The notes under the pieces: generated by a model
What the model saw: the letters and a program-made list of their open reading frames with translations, nothing else
What the model was told of the DNA's origin: nothing
The model's database searches: none
Shown here: piece after piece, positions 49,933-58,605 of the stretch
Position numbering within the stretch: position 1 is the stretch's first letter
Layout: every line of letters begins with the position of its first letter
Source: VBCK01 sp035511515
GTDB lineage: Bacteria; Pseudomonadota; Gammaproteobacteria; Burkholderiales; Burkholderiaceae_F
Reading direction: 5' to 3'
Assembly: GCA_035511515.1 (NCBI GenBank)
Contig: DATKFG010000013.1
Span: 26,937-90,936, forward strand
Length of the DNA stretch: 64,000 nucleotides
Program-made: the position numbers and the translations under genes

Positions 49933-52413
49933 ATGAGCACGACCCACGATCGCGTGGCATTGCCTCCCGTCGGCGCACAACGTACCAATCTCACGTGTCA
50001 TTTCTGCATCGTCGGTTGCGGTTATCACGTCTACAAATGGAATGCCGAGGTGGAAGGCGGCCGCGCCCCGAACCAGAACGCGCTCGGCCTGGATTTTCGC
50101 AAGCAACTGCCGCCGCTCACCGCCATCATGACACCGGCCATGACGAACGTGATCAAGGACAAGGACGGGCGCCGCTACAACATCATGATTCTTCCCGACC
50201 GGGGCTGCTCGGTGAATCAGGGCCTATCGTCGACGCGAGGCGGCCAACTGGCCAAAGTCATGTACACCGCGGATGGGGTCGGCAGGGAGCGCCTGCGCAA
50301 CCCGCGCGTCTATGTCGGCGACGCCTGGTTCGACACGAGCTGGGACGATGCACTGGGGCTGTACTGCGGCGTGACCAAGAAGATACTCGACAGCGACGGT
50401 CCGGCAGAGCTGGTTTTCGACTGCTTCGACCATGGAGGCGCAGGCGGTGGGTTCGAGAATACGTGGGCGACGGGCAAGCTCATGTTTACGGCGCTCAAGA
50501 CCCCGATGGTGCGCATCCACAATCGCCCCGCGTACAACTCGGAGTGCCATGCCACGCGCGAGATGGGCATCGGCGAGCTCAACAACAGCTACGAAGATGC
50601 GGAGCTGGCCGACGTCATCATGGCGATCGGCTGCAACTCGTACGAAACCCAGACAAACTACTTTCTGGCCCACTGGGTGCCCAACCTGCTGGGCGGCACC
50701 GTCGCCAAGAAGCAGAAGTGGTTTCCCGGCGAAGCTGCGGGCAGGGCCCGGATCATTTTCGTCGACCCGCGCCGCACACCCACGATCGCCGTCGCCGAGC
50801 AGGTGGCCGGCAACGACAACGTCCTGCACCTCGACATCGAGCCGGGCACCGACATTGCGCTGTTCAACGGCCTGTTGACTTACGTCGTCGAGCAAGGCTG
50901 GCACGACGGGGACTTCATCGCGCGGCACACGCGCGACTTCGACATCACCGTCCCGGCGAACCGGCTTTCTCTGGAAGAAACGAGCCGGATCACAGGCGTG
51001 CCCGTCGCCAGGCTCAGACAGGCCGCCGAGTGGGCCTATAGACCGAAGGCGGCGGGTCAACGCACGCGCACGATGCACGCGTACGAGAAGGGCATCATCT
51101 GGGGCAACGACAATTACCTCATCCAGTCGGCTCTGGTGGATCTGGTGCTCGCCACCCACAACGTGGGCCGGCGCGGAACCGGCGTGGTGCGCATGGGAGG
51201 TCATCAAGAGGGCTACACGCGTCCTCCGTATCCGGGCGACAAGAAGATATACATCGACCAGGAGATCATCCAGGGTCGCGGGCTCATGTACACGGCTTGG
51301 GGCGCCAACCCGTTCCAGACGACGCTCAATGCCGAGCAGCACCGCGCTGCCATTCTGCATCGCGCCGGTATCGTCCGGGAAGCGATCGGCAAGGCCCGCG
51401 GCGCGTCGACCAAGGACAAGGTCGACGTCATCTACGACGCCGTGAAAAATCGGGGCGGCCTCTTTCTGGCCAGTATCAATCTGTATCCGACTGCGCTGGC
51501 CGAAGCGGCGCACGTCCTGTTGCCAGCCGCCCATCCGGGCGAGACCCATCTGACCTCGATGAACGGCGAGCGCAGGTGCCGCTTGTCGGAACGGTTCATG
51601 GACCCGCCCGGGGTCGCTAGAGCCGACTGCCTCATTGCGGCTGACATCGCCAACTCGCTCGGGGCCATGTATGCAGCCGAAGGCAAGGCCGACCTGTCAA
51701 TGCGGTTCGCGGGTTTCGACTGGAAGACCGAGGAGGACGCATTCAACGACGGATTTCGCGCTGCCGGCACGGCAGGTGCGCCGCCCATCGACAGCCAGGG
51801 CGGTGGAACCGGTTACCTCGCAACCTACGACCGCCTGCGCGCGGCGGGCAACAACGGAGTCCAGTTGCCCATCAAGGAGTACAAGGATGGAAAGCTGATC
51901 GGCACAGAAATGCTCTACACCGATAACAAGTTCGACACAGCCGACGGAAAAGCGATCTTCAAGCCGTCGCCGTGGCCAGGACTGCCACGGATGGTCGCCG
52001 ATCAGAGAGCCAAGCACCGCTTCTGGATCAACAATGGACGCGTCAACGAGGTCTGGCAGACCGGTTACCACGACATGTACAACGAGTTCGTGCGCGGTCG
52101 CTGGCCGATGGCCTTCCTCGAGATCAATCCGGACGACGCCGCATCCTTGGGGGTGTCGGCCGGCGACGTGGTCGAGCTGTTCAATGACTACGGCTCGACC
52201 TACGCGATGACCTATCCGGAGCCATCCATCAAGAAGAGCCAGACCTTCATGCAGTTCGGGTACTGGAACGGCATTGCCGGCGATCTGGTGACCCCGTGGA
52301 CGGATCGCAACATCATTCCGTATTACAAGGGAACCTGGGCGAGCATCCGCCGCGTCGGCACCGTGGCGGACTTCAAGGAGACGGTTTCATTCAAGCCGCG
52401 ACGGTATGCGTGA
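49933..52413 (+). CDS. aioA: arsenite oxidase large molybdopterin subunit
   Basis: 826 aa. The [3Fe-4S] ligands C22, C25 and C29 (TCHFCIVGCGYHVYKW), with Ser100 in place of a fourth Cys, match the arsenite oxidase pattern. Substrate-site residues also fit: His196 and Glu204 (IHNRPAYNSECH), Arg420 and His424 (RMGGH), each one number above the Alcaligenes faecalis enzyme (195, 203, 419, 423). It oxidises As(III) to As(V) in the periplasm with AioB. Its last 23 bp overlap the convergent folC. The iodate-reductase relatives lack this full residue set as far as I know and have cytochrome peroxidase neighbours, absent here. Confidence 0.93.
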   Translation: MSTTHDRVALPPVGAQRTNLTCHFCIVGCGYHVYKWNAEVEGGRAPNQNALGLDFRKQLPPLTAIMTPAMTNVIKDKDGRRYNIMILPDRGCSVNQGLSSTRGGQLAKVMYTADGVGRERLRNPRVYVGDAWFDTSWDDALGLYCGVTKKILDSDGPAELVFDCFDHGGAGGGFENTWATGKLMFTALKTPMVRIHNRPAYNSECHATREMGIGELNNSYEDAELADVIMAIGCNSYETQTNYFLAHWVPNLLGGTVAKKQKWFPGEAAGRARIIFVDPRRTPTIAVAEQVAGNDNVLHLDIEPGTDIALFNGLLTYVVEQGWHDGDFIARHTRDFDITVPANRLSLEETSRITGVPVARLRQAAEWAYRPKAAGQRTRTMHAYEKGIIWGNDNYLIQSALVDLVLATHNVGRRGTGVVRMGGHQEGYTRPPYPGDKKIYIDQEIIQGRGLMYTAWGANPFQTTLNAEQHRAAILHRAGIVREAIGKARGASTKDKVDVIYDAVKNRGGLFLASINLYPTALAEAAHVLLPAAHPGETHLTSMNGERRCRLSERFMDPPGVARADCLIAADIANSLGAMYAAEGKADLSMRFAGFDWKTEEDAFNDGFRAAGTAGAPPIDSQGGGTGYLATYDRLRAAGNNGVQLPIKEYKDGKLIGTEMLYTDNKFDTADGKAIFKPSPWPGLPRMVADQRAKHRFWINNGRVNEVWQTGYHDMYNEFVRGRWPMAFLEINPDDAASLGVSAGDVVELFNDYGSTYAMTYPEPSIKKSQTFMQFGYWNGIAGDLVTPWTDRNIIPYYKGTWASIRRVGTVADFKETVSFKPRRYA

Positions 52414-53746
52414 AGCGATCTGATTTCTCGGAGCAAGGCGGTTCATCGCGCCCGACCGGCTGCGACCGATCGAGAGCTGCAAGCACTGGCGCTACCGCAT
52501 GAAAGGAACCGAAGACGACCACCAGTTCGCCGGCTGCGGCAGCGCAACGCGCAGCGCCCAGCGCTGCCATCGGTGAGGCGAAACAACCGGCCGCGGAGGC
52601 ACCCAGGCTGTGCCTGAGCGCCAGCGCGAGCTGATCGGTGGACGCGGCGCGCGGCGTGTCGAGCGCGCACAGGTACCAGGCGCCGACCACTCCGCGCAGC
52701 GCAGTGACGATGCCGTCCAGGTCCTTGTCCCGCATGGCACCGAACACGGCATGAACTTTGGCGCCATGCGCCATCCCGCTCAACGCATCCGCGAGCGCCC
52801 GCGCCGCGTGCGCGTTGTGGGCCACGTCCAGCACCACCCGCGGCGAGCCCGCGATGATCTGCAGGCGGCCCGGAAGGCGCACCGCGGCAAGTCCCTGGGC
52901 CACGGCCGCCGGCGGCACCGCGAGGTGATTGCGCAAAGCCACCAGCGCTGCCACCGCTGCGGCGGCGTTGCCGAGCTGGAAGTTTCCGCCAAGCGCCGGT
53001 CGCGGCAGGCCAGGGATGCGAAGGCCGAGGCCCTCCCAGCACCAGTTGTCGCCTTCCTCCCGGTTTATCGCGTAGTCATGACCCACCTGGATCGCGCGTG
53101 CACCACGCCGCCCGACCTCGCGCAGCAGTTCCATCGGCGGGTCCGGATCGGCCACGACGAACGGGCGTCCGGCTCGACAAACGCCGGCCTTCTCGCGCCC
53201 GATGGCATCGCGGTCGGGGCCCAGGTAGTCGACGTGGTCGATGCCCACGCTGGTGAGCACGGCGCAGTCGGCGTCGACGACGTTCACCGCGTCCAGACGC
53301 CCGCCAAGGCCAACCTCCAGCACCGCGGCATCCACTGCAGAACGGCTCAGCAGGCGCAGGATGGCCAGGGTGGTAAATTCAAAGTAGGTCAACGTCTCGG
53401 CGCCGCGCGCCGCCTCCACGGCAGCCAAATGCGGTAGCAGCGCTTCGTCGCCGACCTCGCATCCGTCGATACGGCAGCGTTCGTTGAAACGCAAAAGGTG
53501 CGGCGAAGCGTATACGCCGGTGCGCCAGCCGGCGGCGCGCAGCATCGCCTCCAGCATCGCGCAGGTCGAGCCCTTGCCGTTGGTGCCGGTGACCGTGATG
53601 ACCGGCATCCCGAGACGCAGCTGCAGGCGCTCGGCCACCCTGACGACCCGGTCCAGGGTCAGGTCGATCGACAAGGGGTGCAGGTTCTCGGCGTGCGCAA
53701 GCCAGCCCTGCAGGGTTCTGGGGCGGTGCGAGGCGCCGGTCGGCAT
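52391..53746 (-). CDS. folC: folylpolyglutamate / dihydrofolate synthase
   Basis: 451 aa Mur-ligase-fold enzyme adding glutamate to folates. P-loop ITVTGTNGKGST lies near residue 50; LEVGLGGRLDAVN near 145 and the C-terminal LDVAHNAHAARAL near 295 are FolC landmarks. It is 24 bp after ferredoxin subunit 2 on the same strand and thus cotranscribed with molybdoenzyme module 2, an unusual location. Supply of polyglutamylated THF suits a cell with heavy one-carbon traffic. Confidence 0.94.
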   Translation of the reverse strand: MPTGASHRPRTLQGWLAHAENLHPLSIDLTLDRVVRVAERLQLRLGMPVITVTGTNGKGSTCAMLEAMLRAAGWRTGVYASPHLLRFNERCRIDGCEVGDEALLPHLAAVEAARGAETLTYFEFTTLAILRLLSRSAVDAAVLEVGLGGRLDAVNVVDADCAVLTSVGIDHVDYLGPDRDAIGREKAGVCRAGRPFVVADPDPPMELLREVGRRGARAIQVGHDYAINREEGDNWCWEGLGLRIPGLPRPALGGNFQLGNAAAAVAALVALRNHLAVPPAAVAQGLAAVRLPGRLQIIAGSPRVVLDVAHNAHAARALADALSGMAHGAKVHAVFGAMRDKDLDGIVTALRGVVGAWYLCALDTPRAASTDQLALALRHSLGASAAGCFASPMAALGAARCAAAAGELVVVFGSFHAVAPVLAALDRSQPVGRDEPPCSEKSDRFTHTVAA

Positions 53747-53769
53747 GTCCGAGTCGTTCAGTGCCTGGA

Positions 53770-54327
53770 TCAAGGTCCGAATTGCCGAGCGCCGTCGACC
53801 ACGACTGCCGGAAAGCCTTGCAAGCCACCTGTGCCCAGCCTCGCTGCCGCCCGCTCCCGGCCATGGGTCCTCAACTCCACCAGCGGGCCCGATTGGATAG
53901 CGCCGGTCGGACATATCTCCTCGCACGCGCGCGGCATGTCCAGCGGCCGCTCCTTGCCGGGTGTCCGGCAGAAGTTGCACTTCTCCATCTTGCCGCTGAG
54001 CGTGGTCAGCTGCGGTGCGTTGAAAGGACAAGCCCATGCGCAGAAGCCGCATCCGATGCACCGGTTCGGATCGACGGTGACGATGCCGTTCTCGACGCTC
54101 TTGGAGATGGCGCCCACCGGGCACGCGCTCTGGCAAGGCGCGTCACCGCAGTGCATGCAGGCCATCGAGACGTTCATGGCCTGCACGTCGGGAAACGTGC
54201 CCGACTCGAGCTTGACCACTTCGCGCCAACGAGGACCGAGATCGACCTCGTTCCAGGTCTTGCACGCAATCTCGCATGCATGGCATTTCACGCAGCGCGT
54301 GTGATCGAAGTAGAAGCCGTATTGCAT
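53770..54327 (-). CDS. four-cluster ferredoxin subunit of molybdoenzyme 2
   Basis: 185 aa, close paralogue of the protein at 42211, with the same four cysteine groups (CVKCHACEIAC, CMHCGDAPCQSAC, CIGCGFCAWAC, and CNFC with CEEIC). It carries electrons for the molybdopterin subunit encoded 21 bp upstream. Start ATG 54327. Confidence 0.92.
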   Translation of the reverse strand: MQYGFYFDHTRCVKCHACEIACKTWNEVDLGPRWREVVKLESGTFPDVQAMNVSMACMHCGDAPCQSACPVGAISKSVENGIVTVDPNRCIGCGFCAWACPFNAPQLTTLSGKMEKCNFCRTPGKERPLDMPRACEEICPTGAIQSGPLVELRTHGRERAAARLGTGGLQGFPAVVVDGARQFGP

Positions 54328-54348
54328 GGCGATCGCCCCCGAGGCCCA

Positions 54349-56460
54349 TTAACCGGCAGGCCGGATACGAACCTTGCATTCGTTGTAGCAATTGGCGCCG
54401 GTGATGGGGTTCGTGTAGCTGTCCATCAGGTTGTTGGAGTGCGCCCCCTTGCCTTTGGCCACGGAGCCCATCGCCCAGTGGCCGAATCCGTGCCCGTGTC
54501 GTATCGAGATCGCGCCCGGAACGAGGCCCTGCGTGACCCTGGCCTTGATGCGGATCTTGTCCTTCGGGGATTCGATGATGACGTCCTGGCCATCGACGAC
54601 GCCGTATCTGACCGCATCGGTCGCGCTGATCTCGACCCAGTTCTCCGGGCAGATCTCCATCAGCAGCGGGTTGTTCTGCGTCACGATGTTGCAGTGCATG
54701 CTGAGTTTGGAGTGGGTCACCTGCAGTGGATAGTCGGCATCCGGTATCACCGATCGCGGCACGTAGACGGGGTATGGGTCGTGGCCGGCGTCGGCGTAGG
54801 CCTTCGAACGGATCTCGATCTTGCCGGACGGCGTGGGCAGCCCTGCAGGAACCTTGTCATAACGCACGCTCCCGGCCCAGAAACCCTTTTCCTTCAGTTC
54901 GTCGACCGAGATCGGTATGTCCTTGAGCATCAGCCTGGCCCAGTCCTCCCAGCGTTCATAGGGAAAGTGCTCGCCCCATCCCATCTTGTGCGCGATGCCC
55001 TTTGCGATTTCATAGGGTGCCTTGGATTCGCCGACCGGAGGCACCACCGGCTGGCAAAGGACGACTTCCGGGCCGAGCCACATGCCGTTGCGGATTTCCG
55101 CCTGCTCGTGGAAGGAGGTCTCGGGCAGCACGACATCGCATTCGAGCGCTGTCTCGCTCATGTAGAGCTCGCAGGCCACGGCGAACTCGAGCGCGGCGAA
55201 CATCTTCTGCACCTGCTGCCGGTTCGGGTCGCTCATGACCGGGTTGGTCGCGTGCACCCAGAGCGCCTTGACGGGGTAAGGCTTGCCCTCGAGCACGGCG
55301 GATGGCAGACGCGCGTTGGGCAGATCCGGCGCCAGCGGGTACCCCATCGCCACATGCAAGGCGGGATGGCCGGCCTTGCCTCGCGCGTGCAGCGGAATGT
55401 CGACCGGGTTCGCCAGCGGCGCCCAGTCTTTCAGGATCAGATTGCCCGGTTTGTCGACCTCGCCGCAAATGGCATCCAGGATGTAGCAGGCACGGCCTGC
55501 GTCGGCACCATTGGTGTAGTAACCCGAGCCCTTGAAGATGGCGGACATCGACGGCTTGGTCGCTGCAAACTCGCGCGCCAGTCGCGCGATGGTCTGAGCC
55601 GTCACCCCGCAGATGCCCTCGGCCCATTGCGGGGTGTATCCGCGATCGCGCAGGTGGTCGCGAAAGCCGTCGAAGCCCGAGCAGTGCTGCGACACAAAGG
55701 CCTGGTCGTACAGGCCCTCATCGATGATGACGTGGCACATGGCCAGCGCCATGGCACCATCGGTACCGGGGCGGATCGGGATCCACTCGTCGGCCTTCTG
55801 CGCGGTCTCGGTGAACGCCGGGTCGACCACCACCAGCTTGCAGCCGCGTTGACGCGCTTCGATCAGGGCCCGGCTCTCCCACAGCCCCTGATTGGCGCCC
55901 AGCATGTTCATGCCCCACAGCATCACGTACTTCGAATGGGCGAAGTCGTGCATCGGAAACACGTGCCCGAACAGGGTCAGGCAGGCCGAACGGCGGTCCT
56001 GTTCGCAGCCCGAGGAATGGGCGTACATGTTCGGCGAGCCGTACAGGTCCCCGAACAGGTGTCGATAAAACTGCGTGTTCGGATCGTGATGGCAGGTGAG
56101 CACCAGCGCCTCCGGGCCCCACTTGTCGCGAATGTCGTTCAGTTTCGCCGCGATCAGCTCGAACGCCTCATCCCAGCTCGTCCGCCGGAATTTGCCGGGC
56201 TCGCCCTTCGGGTTGGTGCGAACCATCGGGTACTTGAGGCGATCGGGATCGCGCGAGGTCCACCAGCTCGCCATGCCTTTGGAGCAGCGCGAGCCGATGT
56301 TGTTGGGCGCCTCCGGGTTGCCTTTCTGATAGACGATGCGCCCGTCGCGGACGAACACTTCGGTCGGGCACTGCCAGGGGCAGGTGTAGCAAAAACTCTT
56401 GATGCGCGTGGCGCCCTTGATCGCCGCGAGACGCTGCCCCAAGTCTTCCGGAGGGTTCAT
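54349..56460 (-). CDS. molybdopterin oxidoreductase (DMSO reductase superfamily), copy 2
   Basis: 703 aa, the same length as copy 1 at 40036 and colinear with it: CYTCPWQC near residue 25, the fourth Cys at about 60, and a presumed Mo-ligand Cys in HSSGCEQD near 153. No export signal. Here the neighbours are ferredoxin subunit 2 and folC, with no methyltransferase. The two copies may use different substrates or be expressed under different conditions; only copy 1 has the ATGC-N7-GCAT box upstream. Confidence 0.88.
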   Translation of the reverse strand: MNPPEDLGQRLAAIKGATRIKSFCYTCPWQCPTEVFVRDGRIVYQKGNPEAPNNIGSRCSKGMASWWTSRDPDRLKYPMVRTNPKGEPGKFRRTSWDEAFELIAAKLNDIRDKWGPEALVLTCHHDPNTQFYRHLFGDLYGSPNMYAHSSGCEQDRRSACLTLFGHVFPMHDFAHSKYVMLWGMNMLGANQGLWESRALIEARQRGCKLVVVDPAFTETAQKADEWIPIRPGTDGAMALAMCHVIIDEGLYDQAFVSQHCSGFDGFRDHLRDRGYTPQWAEGICGVTAQTIARLAREFAATKPSMSAIFKGSGYYTNGADAGRACYILDAICGEVDKPGNLILKDWAPLANPVDIPLHARGKAGHPALHVAMGYPLAPDLPNARLPSAVLEGKPYPVKALWVHATNPVMSDPNRQQVQKMFAALEFAVACELYMSETALECDVVLPETSFHEQAEIRNGMWLGPEVVLCQPVVPPVGESKAPYEIAKGIAHKMGWGEHFPYERWEDWARLMLKDIPISVDELKEKGFWAGSVRYDKVPAGLPTPSGKIEIRSKAYADAGHDPYPVYVPRSVIPDADYPLQVTHSKLSMHCNIVTQNNPLLMEICPENWVEISATDAVRYGVVDGQDVIIESPKDKIRIKARVTQGLVPGAISIRHGHGFGHWAMGSVAKGKGAHSNNLMDSYTNPITGANCYNECKVRIRPAG

Positions 56461-56604
56461 GGGCTGGCCTCCCTGATCATCCGTTCTGCCGGTTCATTCT
56501 GCGCTCAAAGGTGCGCCGGCGGGCCGAGTCGTAGCGCGAACCGGCTCCCGGGGCCATGACGTGTGATCATTGGGGGGGCCTCGCAGACCGTTACCAGCAA
56601 GTGC

Positions 56605-57057
56605 TCACTTAAGATCGTAGGCGAAATCGTAAGCCGTGCTCTTGGCGTCGCGCGCGTGCAGCTTCATGCTGCCCTTGGCCCCGGTGTACTTGCCGCTGCC
56701 GCCGGTCACGACCATCACGGAGTCGCCGGCGTCGTAAAACGGACCTTCGACGGTGATCAGTCCGTCCTTCAGGATCAACGTCCAGAAGCACTCCCAGCTC
56801 TTGCCGGTCACGACGCGGATGCAGTAGCCCTGATCGGAGCCGACCTGCACCTTGTTGGCCGCGTCGAACACGGGATTGGCGAAGGTGAGCAGGTCGCCCG
56901 GGGAATCGCCCTTTTCACCCAGATCGAGGGTGGCGTCGGTCAGCGCACGTTCGACGACGACGAAGTGTTCGGCCGCCCGTGCCGGCCATGCGACCAATGC
57001 CAGCGGCGCAACACTGGCGATGGCGATCGTGAACCGGAGCGCTTTCTTGTCAGCCAT
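56605..57057 (-). CDS. secreted allene-oxide-cyclase-like barrel protein
   Basis: 150 aa from ATG 57057. A signal peptide ends around ARAAEHF, so the mature protein is periplasmic or secreted. The mature part, with FANPVFDAANKVQVGSDQGYC, ECFWTLILKDGLITVEGPFYD and VVTGGSGKYTGAKGSM, resembles the allene oxide cyclase / dirigent beta-barrel. These barrels bind small hydrophobic ligands; the bacterial members have no known reaction. It lies downstream of an APC permease gene (17 bp). Confidence 0.65.
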   Translation of the reverse strand: MADKKALRFTIAIASVAPLALVAWPARAAEHFVVVERALTDATLDLGEKGDSPGDLLTFANPVFDAANKVQVGSDQGYCIRVVTGKSWECFWTLILKDGLITVEGPFYDAGDSVMVVTGGSGKYTGAKGSMKLHARDAKSTAYDFAYDLK

Positions 57058-57074
57058 TGCATCTCCTCGGATGT

Positions 57075-58598
57075 TCAAACGGACCTGGCCCCCAGCACAC
57101 CAGCCGCTGGTGCCGGCTCGGAGCTGGCCAGGTGCAAGTACGGCGCATCGCCGGCCGGGGCGTGACCGCGGTCGTACGGCCGTCCGAGCACCATGTACAC
57201 AAGGCCCAGGACCAGTACGCCGACCGAGGTGACGATCATCGAGTAGTTGCTGTACCAGGGGTCGTCCGGACTGCGTGGCCAGGCCATGTCGAAGATCGCG
57301 ATCAGCTGATAAGTCAGCGCCGCGATATTCACCAGCCAGGCGAACGGCCCGAGCGTGAACGGGCCGTTCGGCTGCCACCCCCGGATGCGCGCGATCAGCG
57401 CGGACAGCACGATCATGAAGAAAGCGATGTAGATGCCGATGGCGGCAAAATTGATGATGGTGGCCACCGCGTTCTGCAGCCACAGACCCGATACCGCGAT
57501 CACCGCGGGCACCAATCCGGCCAGGACCAGCGAAGCGGTGGGCACGTGTGTACGGGGCGACAGCCGGCTCAGGGTGCCGCCACCGATGATCATCTCGTCG
57601 CGCCCGTAGGCAAACAGCAGGCGGCTGGTGGCCGCCTGCAGGCTCAGAACGCAGGAACCGAACGAGACCAGCACCACCCCGATCACGGCCCGGAAGCCAT
57701 GCTCGCCCATCGCCGCGCGCAACGTGGTGACCACCGGATCCTTGTCCTTGCCTTGCAGCACGGCACCCACGTCGGGAACGGCGAGCACCAGGGCCAGGCA
57801 CACCAGCATCGCCGCGAAGCCCCCGACGTAAATCGTCATGCGCATCGCCTTCGGGATGGTCCGGCTGGCGTCCGGCGTCTCCTCGGCCACGTCACCGCAG
57901 GCCTCGAAGCCGTAGTAGCAGAACATCGCGGCAACGCAGGACGCCATGAAGGCGGGCCAGTAGTGCCCATCGCTGCGGATGCCGAAACTGTCGAACAGGG
58001 CGCCCCAGGACTGGTGCCGTGCGAACAGCAGCAGGTACAGGCCGACCACGACCGCTCCGATCAGCTCGCACACGAATGCGAACATCGCAACCCGGGCCAG
58101 CATGCGGGTGCCGCCCAGGTTCAGCAGCGTGACGCCGACGATCAGCACAATCGCTATGGCCGTCGTGACCTCGGCGCCCACCTCGATGCCGAGAAACTGA
58201 GCGACAAACGGCGCCGCCCCGGTGGCCGTGCCCGCCACGCTCACGAACAACGCCCAGGCGTAGACCCAGCCCGCCATCCAGGCCCAGCGCTTGCCCACCA
58301 GGCGCCGCGCCCACGGATACAGCCCGCCGGAGATTGGAAACTGCGAGACGATTTCCCCGAAGACGAGGCACACCAGCAGCTGGCCCAGAGCGACCAGCAG
58401 GTACGACCACCAGTACGCCGGACCGCCCGTTGCGAACGAGGTCGCGAACAGCGTGTAAACGCCGACCACGGGCGACAGGTACGTGAAGCCGAGCGAGAAG
58501 TTCTGCCACATCGACATCGTGCGGTCGAAGTGGGAGGTATAGCCGAGCGCCTTGAGCTGGTCGGCGTCCCGCTCCGCAGTGCTTTCCGGCGTGCTCAC
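57075..58598 (-). CDS. APC-family amino acid/amine permease
   Basis: 507 aa, about 12 membrane spans. SLGFTYLSPVVGVYTLF near the N-terminus, EIVSQFPISGGLYPWARRL near residue 85 and ACGDVAEETPDASRTIPKAM near 235 match the amino acid/choline/GABA permease branch. It follows aldehyde dehydrogenase by 7 bp in one operon, a pairing seen for uptake and oxidation of amines (putrescine, GABA, aminoaldehydes). Exact substrate unknown. Confidence 0.85.
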   Translation of the reverse strand: MSTPESTAERDADQLKALGYTSHFDRTMSMWQNFSLGFTYLSPVVGVYTLFATSFATGGPAYWWSYLLVALGQLLVCLVFGEIVSQFPISGGLYPWARRLVGKRWAWMAGWVYAWALFVSVAGTATGAAPFVAQFLGIEVGAEVTTAIAIVLIVGVTLLNLGGTRMLARVAMFAFVCELIGAVVVGLYLLLFARHQSWGALFDSFGIRSDGHYWPAFMASCVAAMFCYYGFEACGDVAEETPDASRTIPKAMRMTIYVGGFAAMLVCLALVLAVPDVGAVLQGKDKDPVVTTLRAAMGEHGFRAVIGVVLVSFGSCVLSLQAATSRLLFAYGRDEMIIGGGTLSRLSPRTHVPTASLVLAGLVPAVIAVSGLWLQNAVATIINFAAIGIYIAFFMIVLSALIARIRGWQPNGPFTLGPFAWLVNIAALTYQLIAIFDMAWPRSPDDPWYSNYSMIVTSVGVLVLGLVYMVLGRPYDRGHAPAGDAPYLHLASSEPAPAAGVLGARSV

Positions 58599-58605
58599 CT
58601 GGCCA

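Noticed and set aside
49402..52413. Iodate reductase instead of arsenite oxidase
   Set aside because: The residue set His196, Glu204, Arg420, His424 and Ser100 matches arsenite oxidase numbering, and the cytochrome peroxidase genes typical of iodate reductase clusters are missing.
53761..56559. Very long open frames opposite the molybdoenzymes (also 39721-41922 and 26003-28744)
   Set aside because: They are antisense shadows of clear genes; their translations are Arg/His/Asp-rich without motifs, typical of high-GC DNA.
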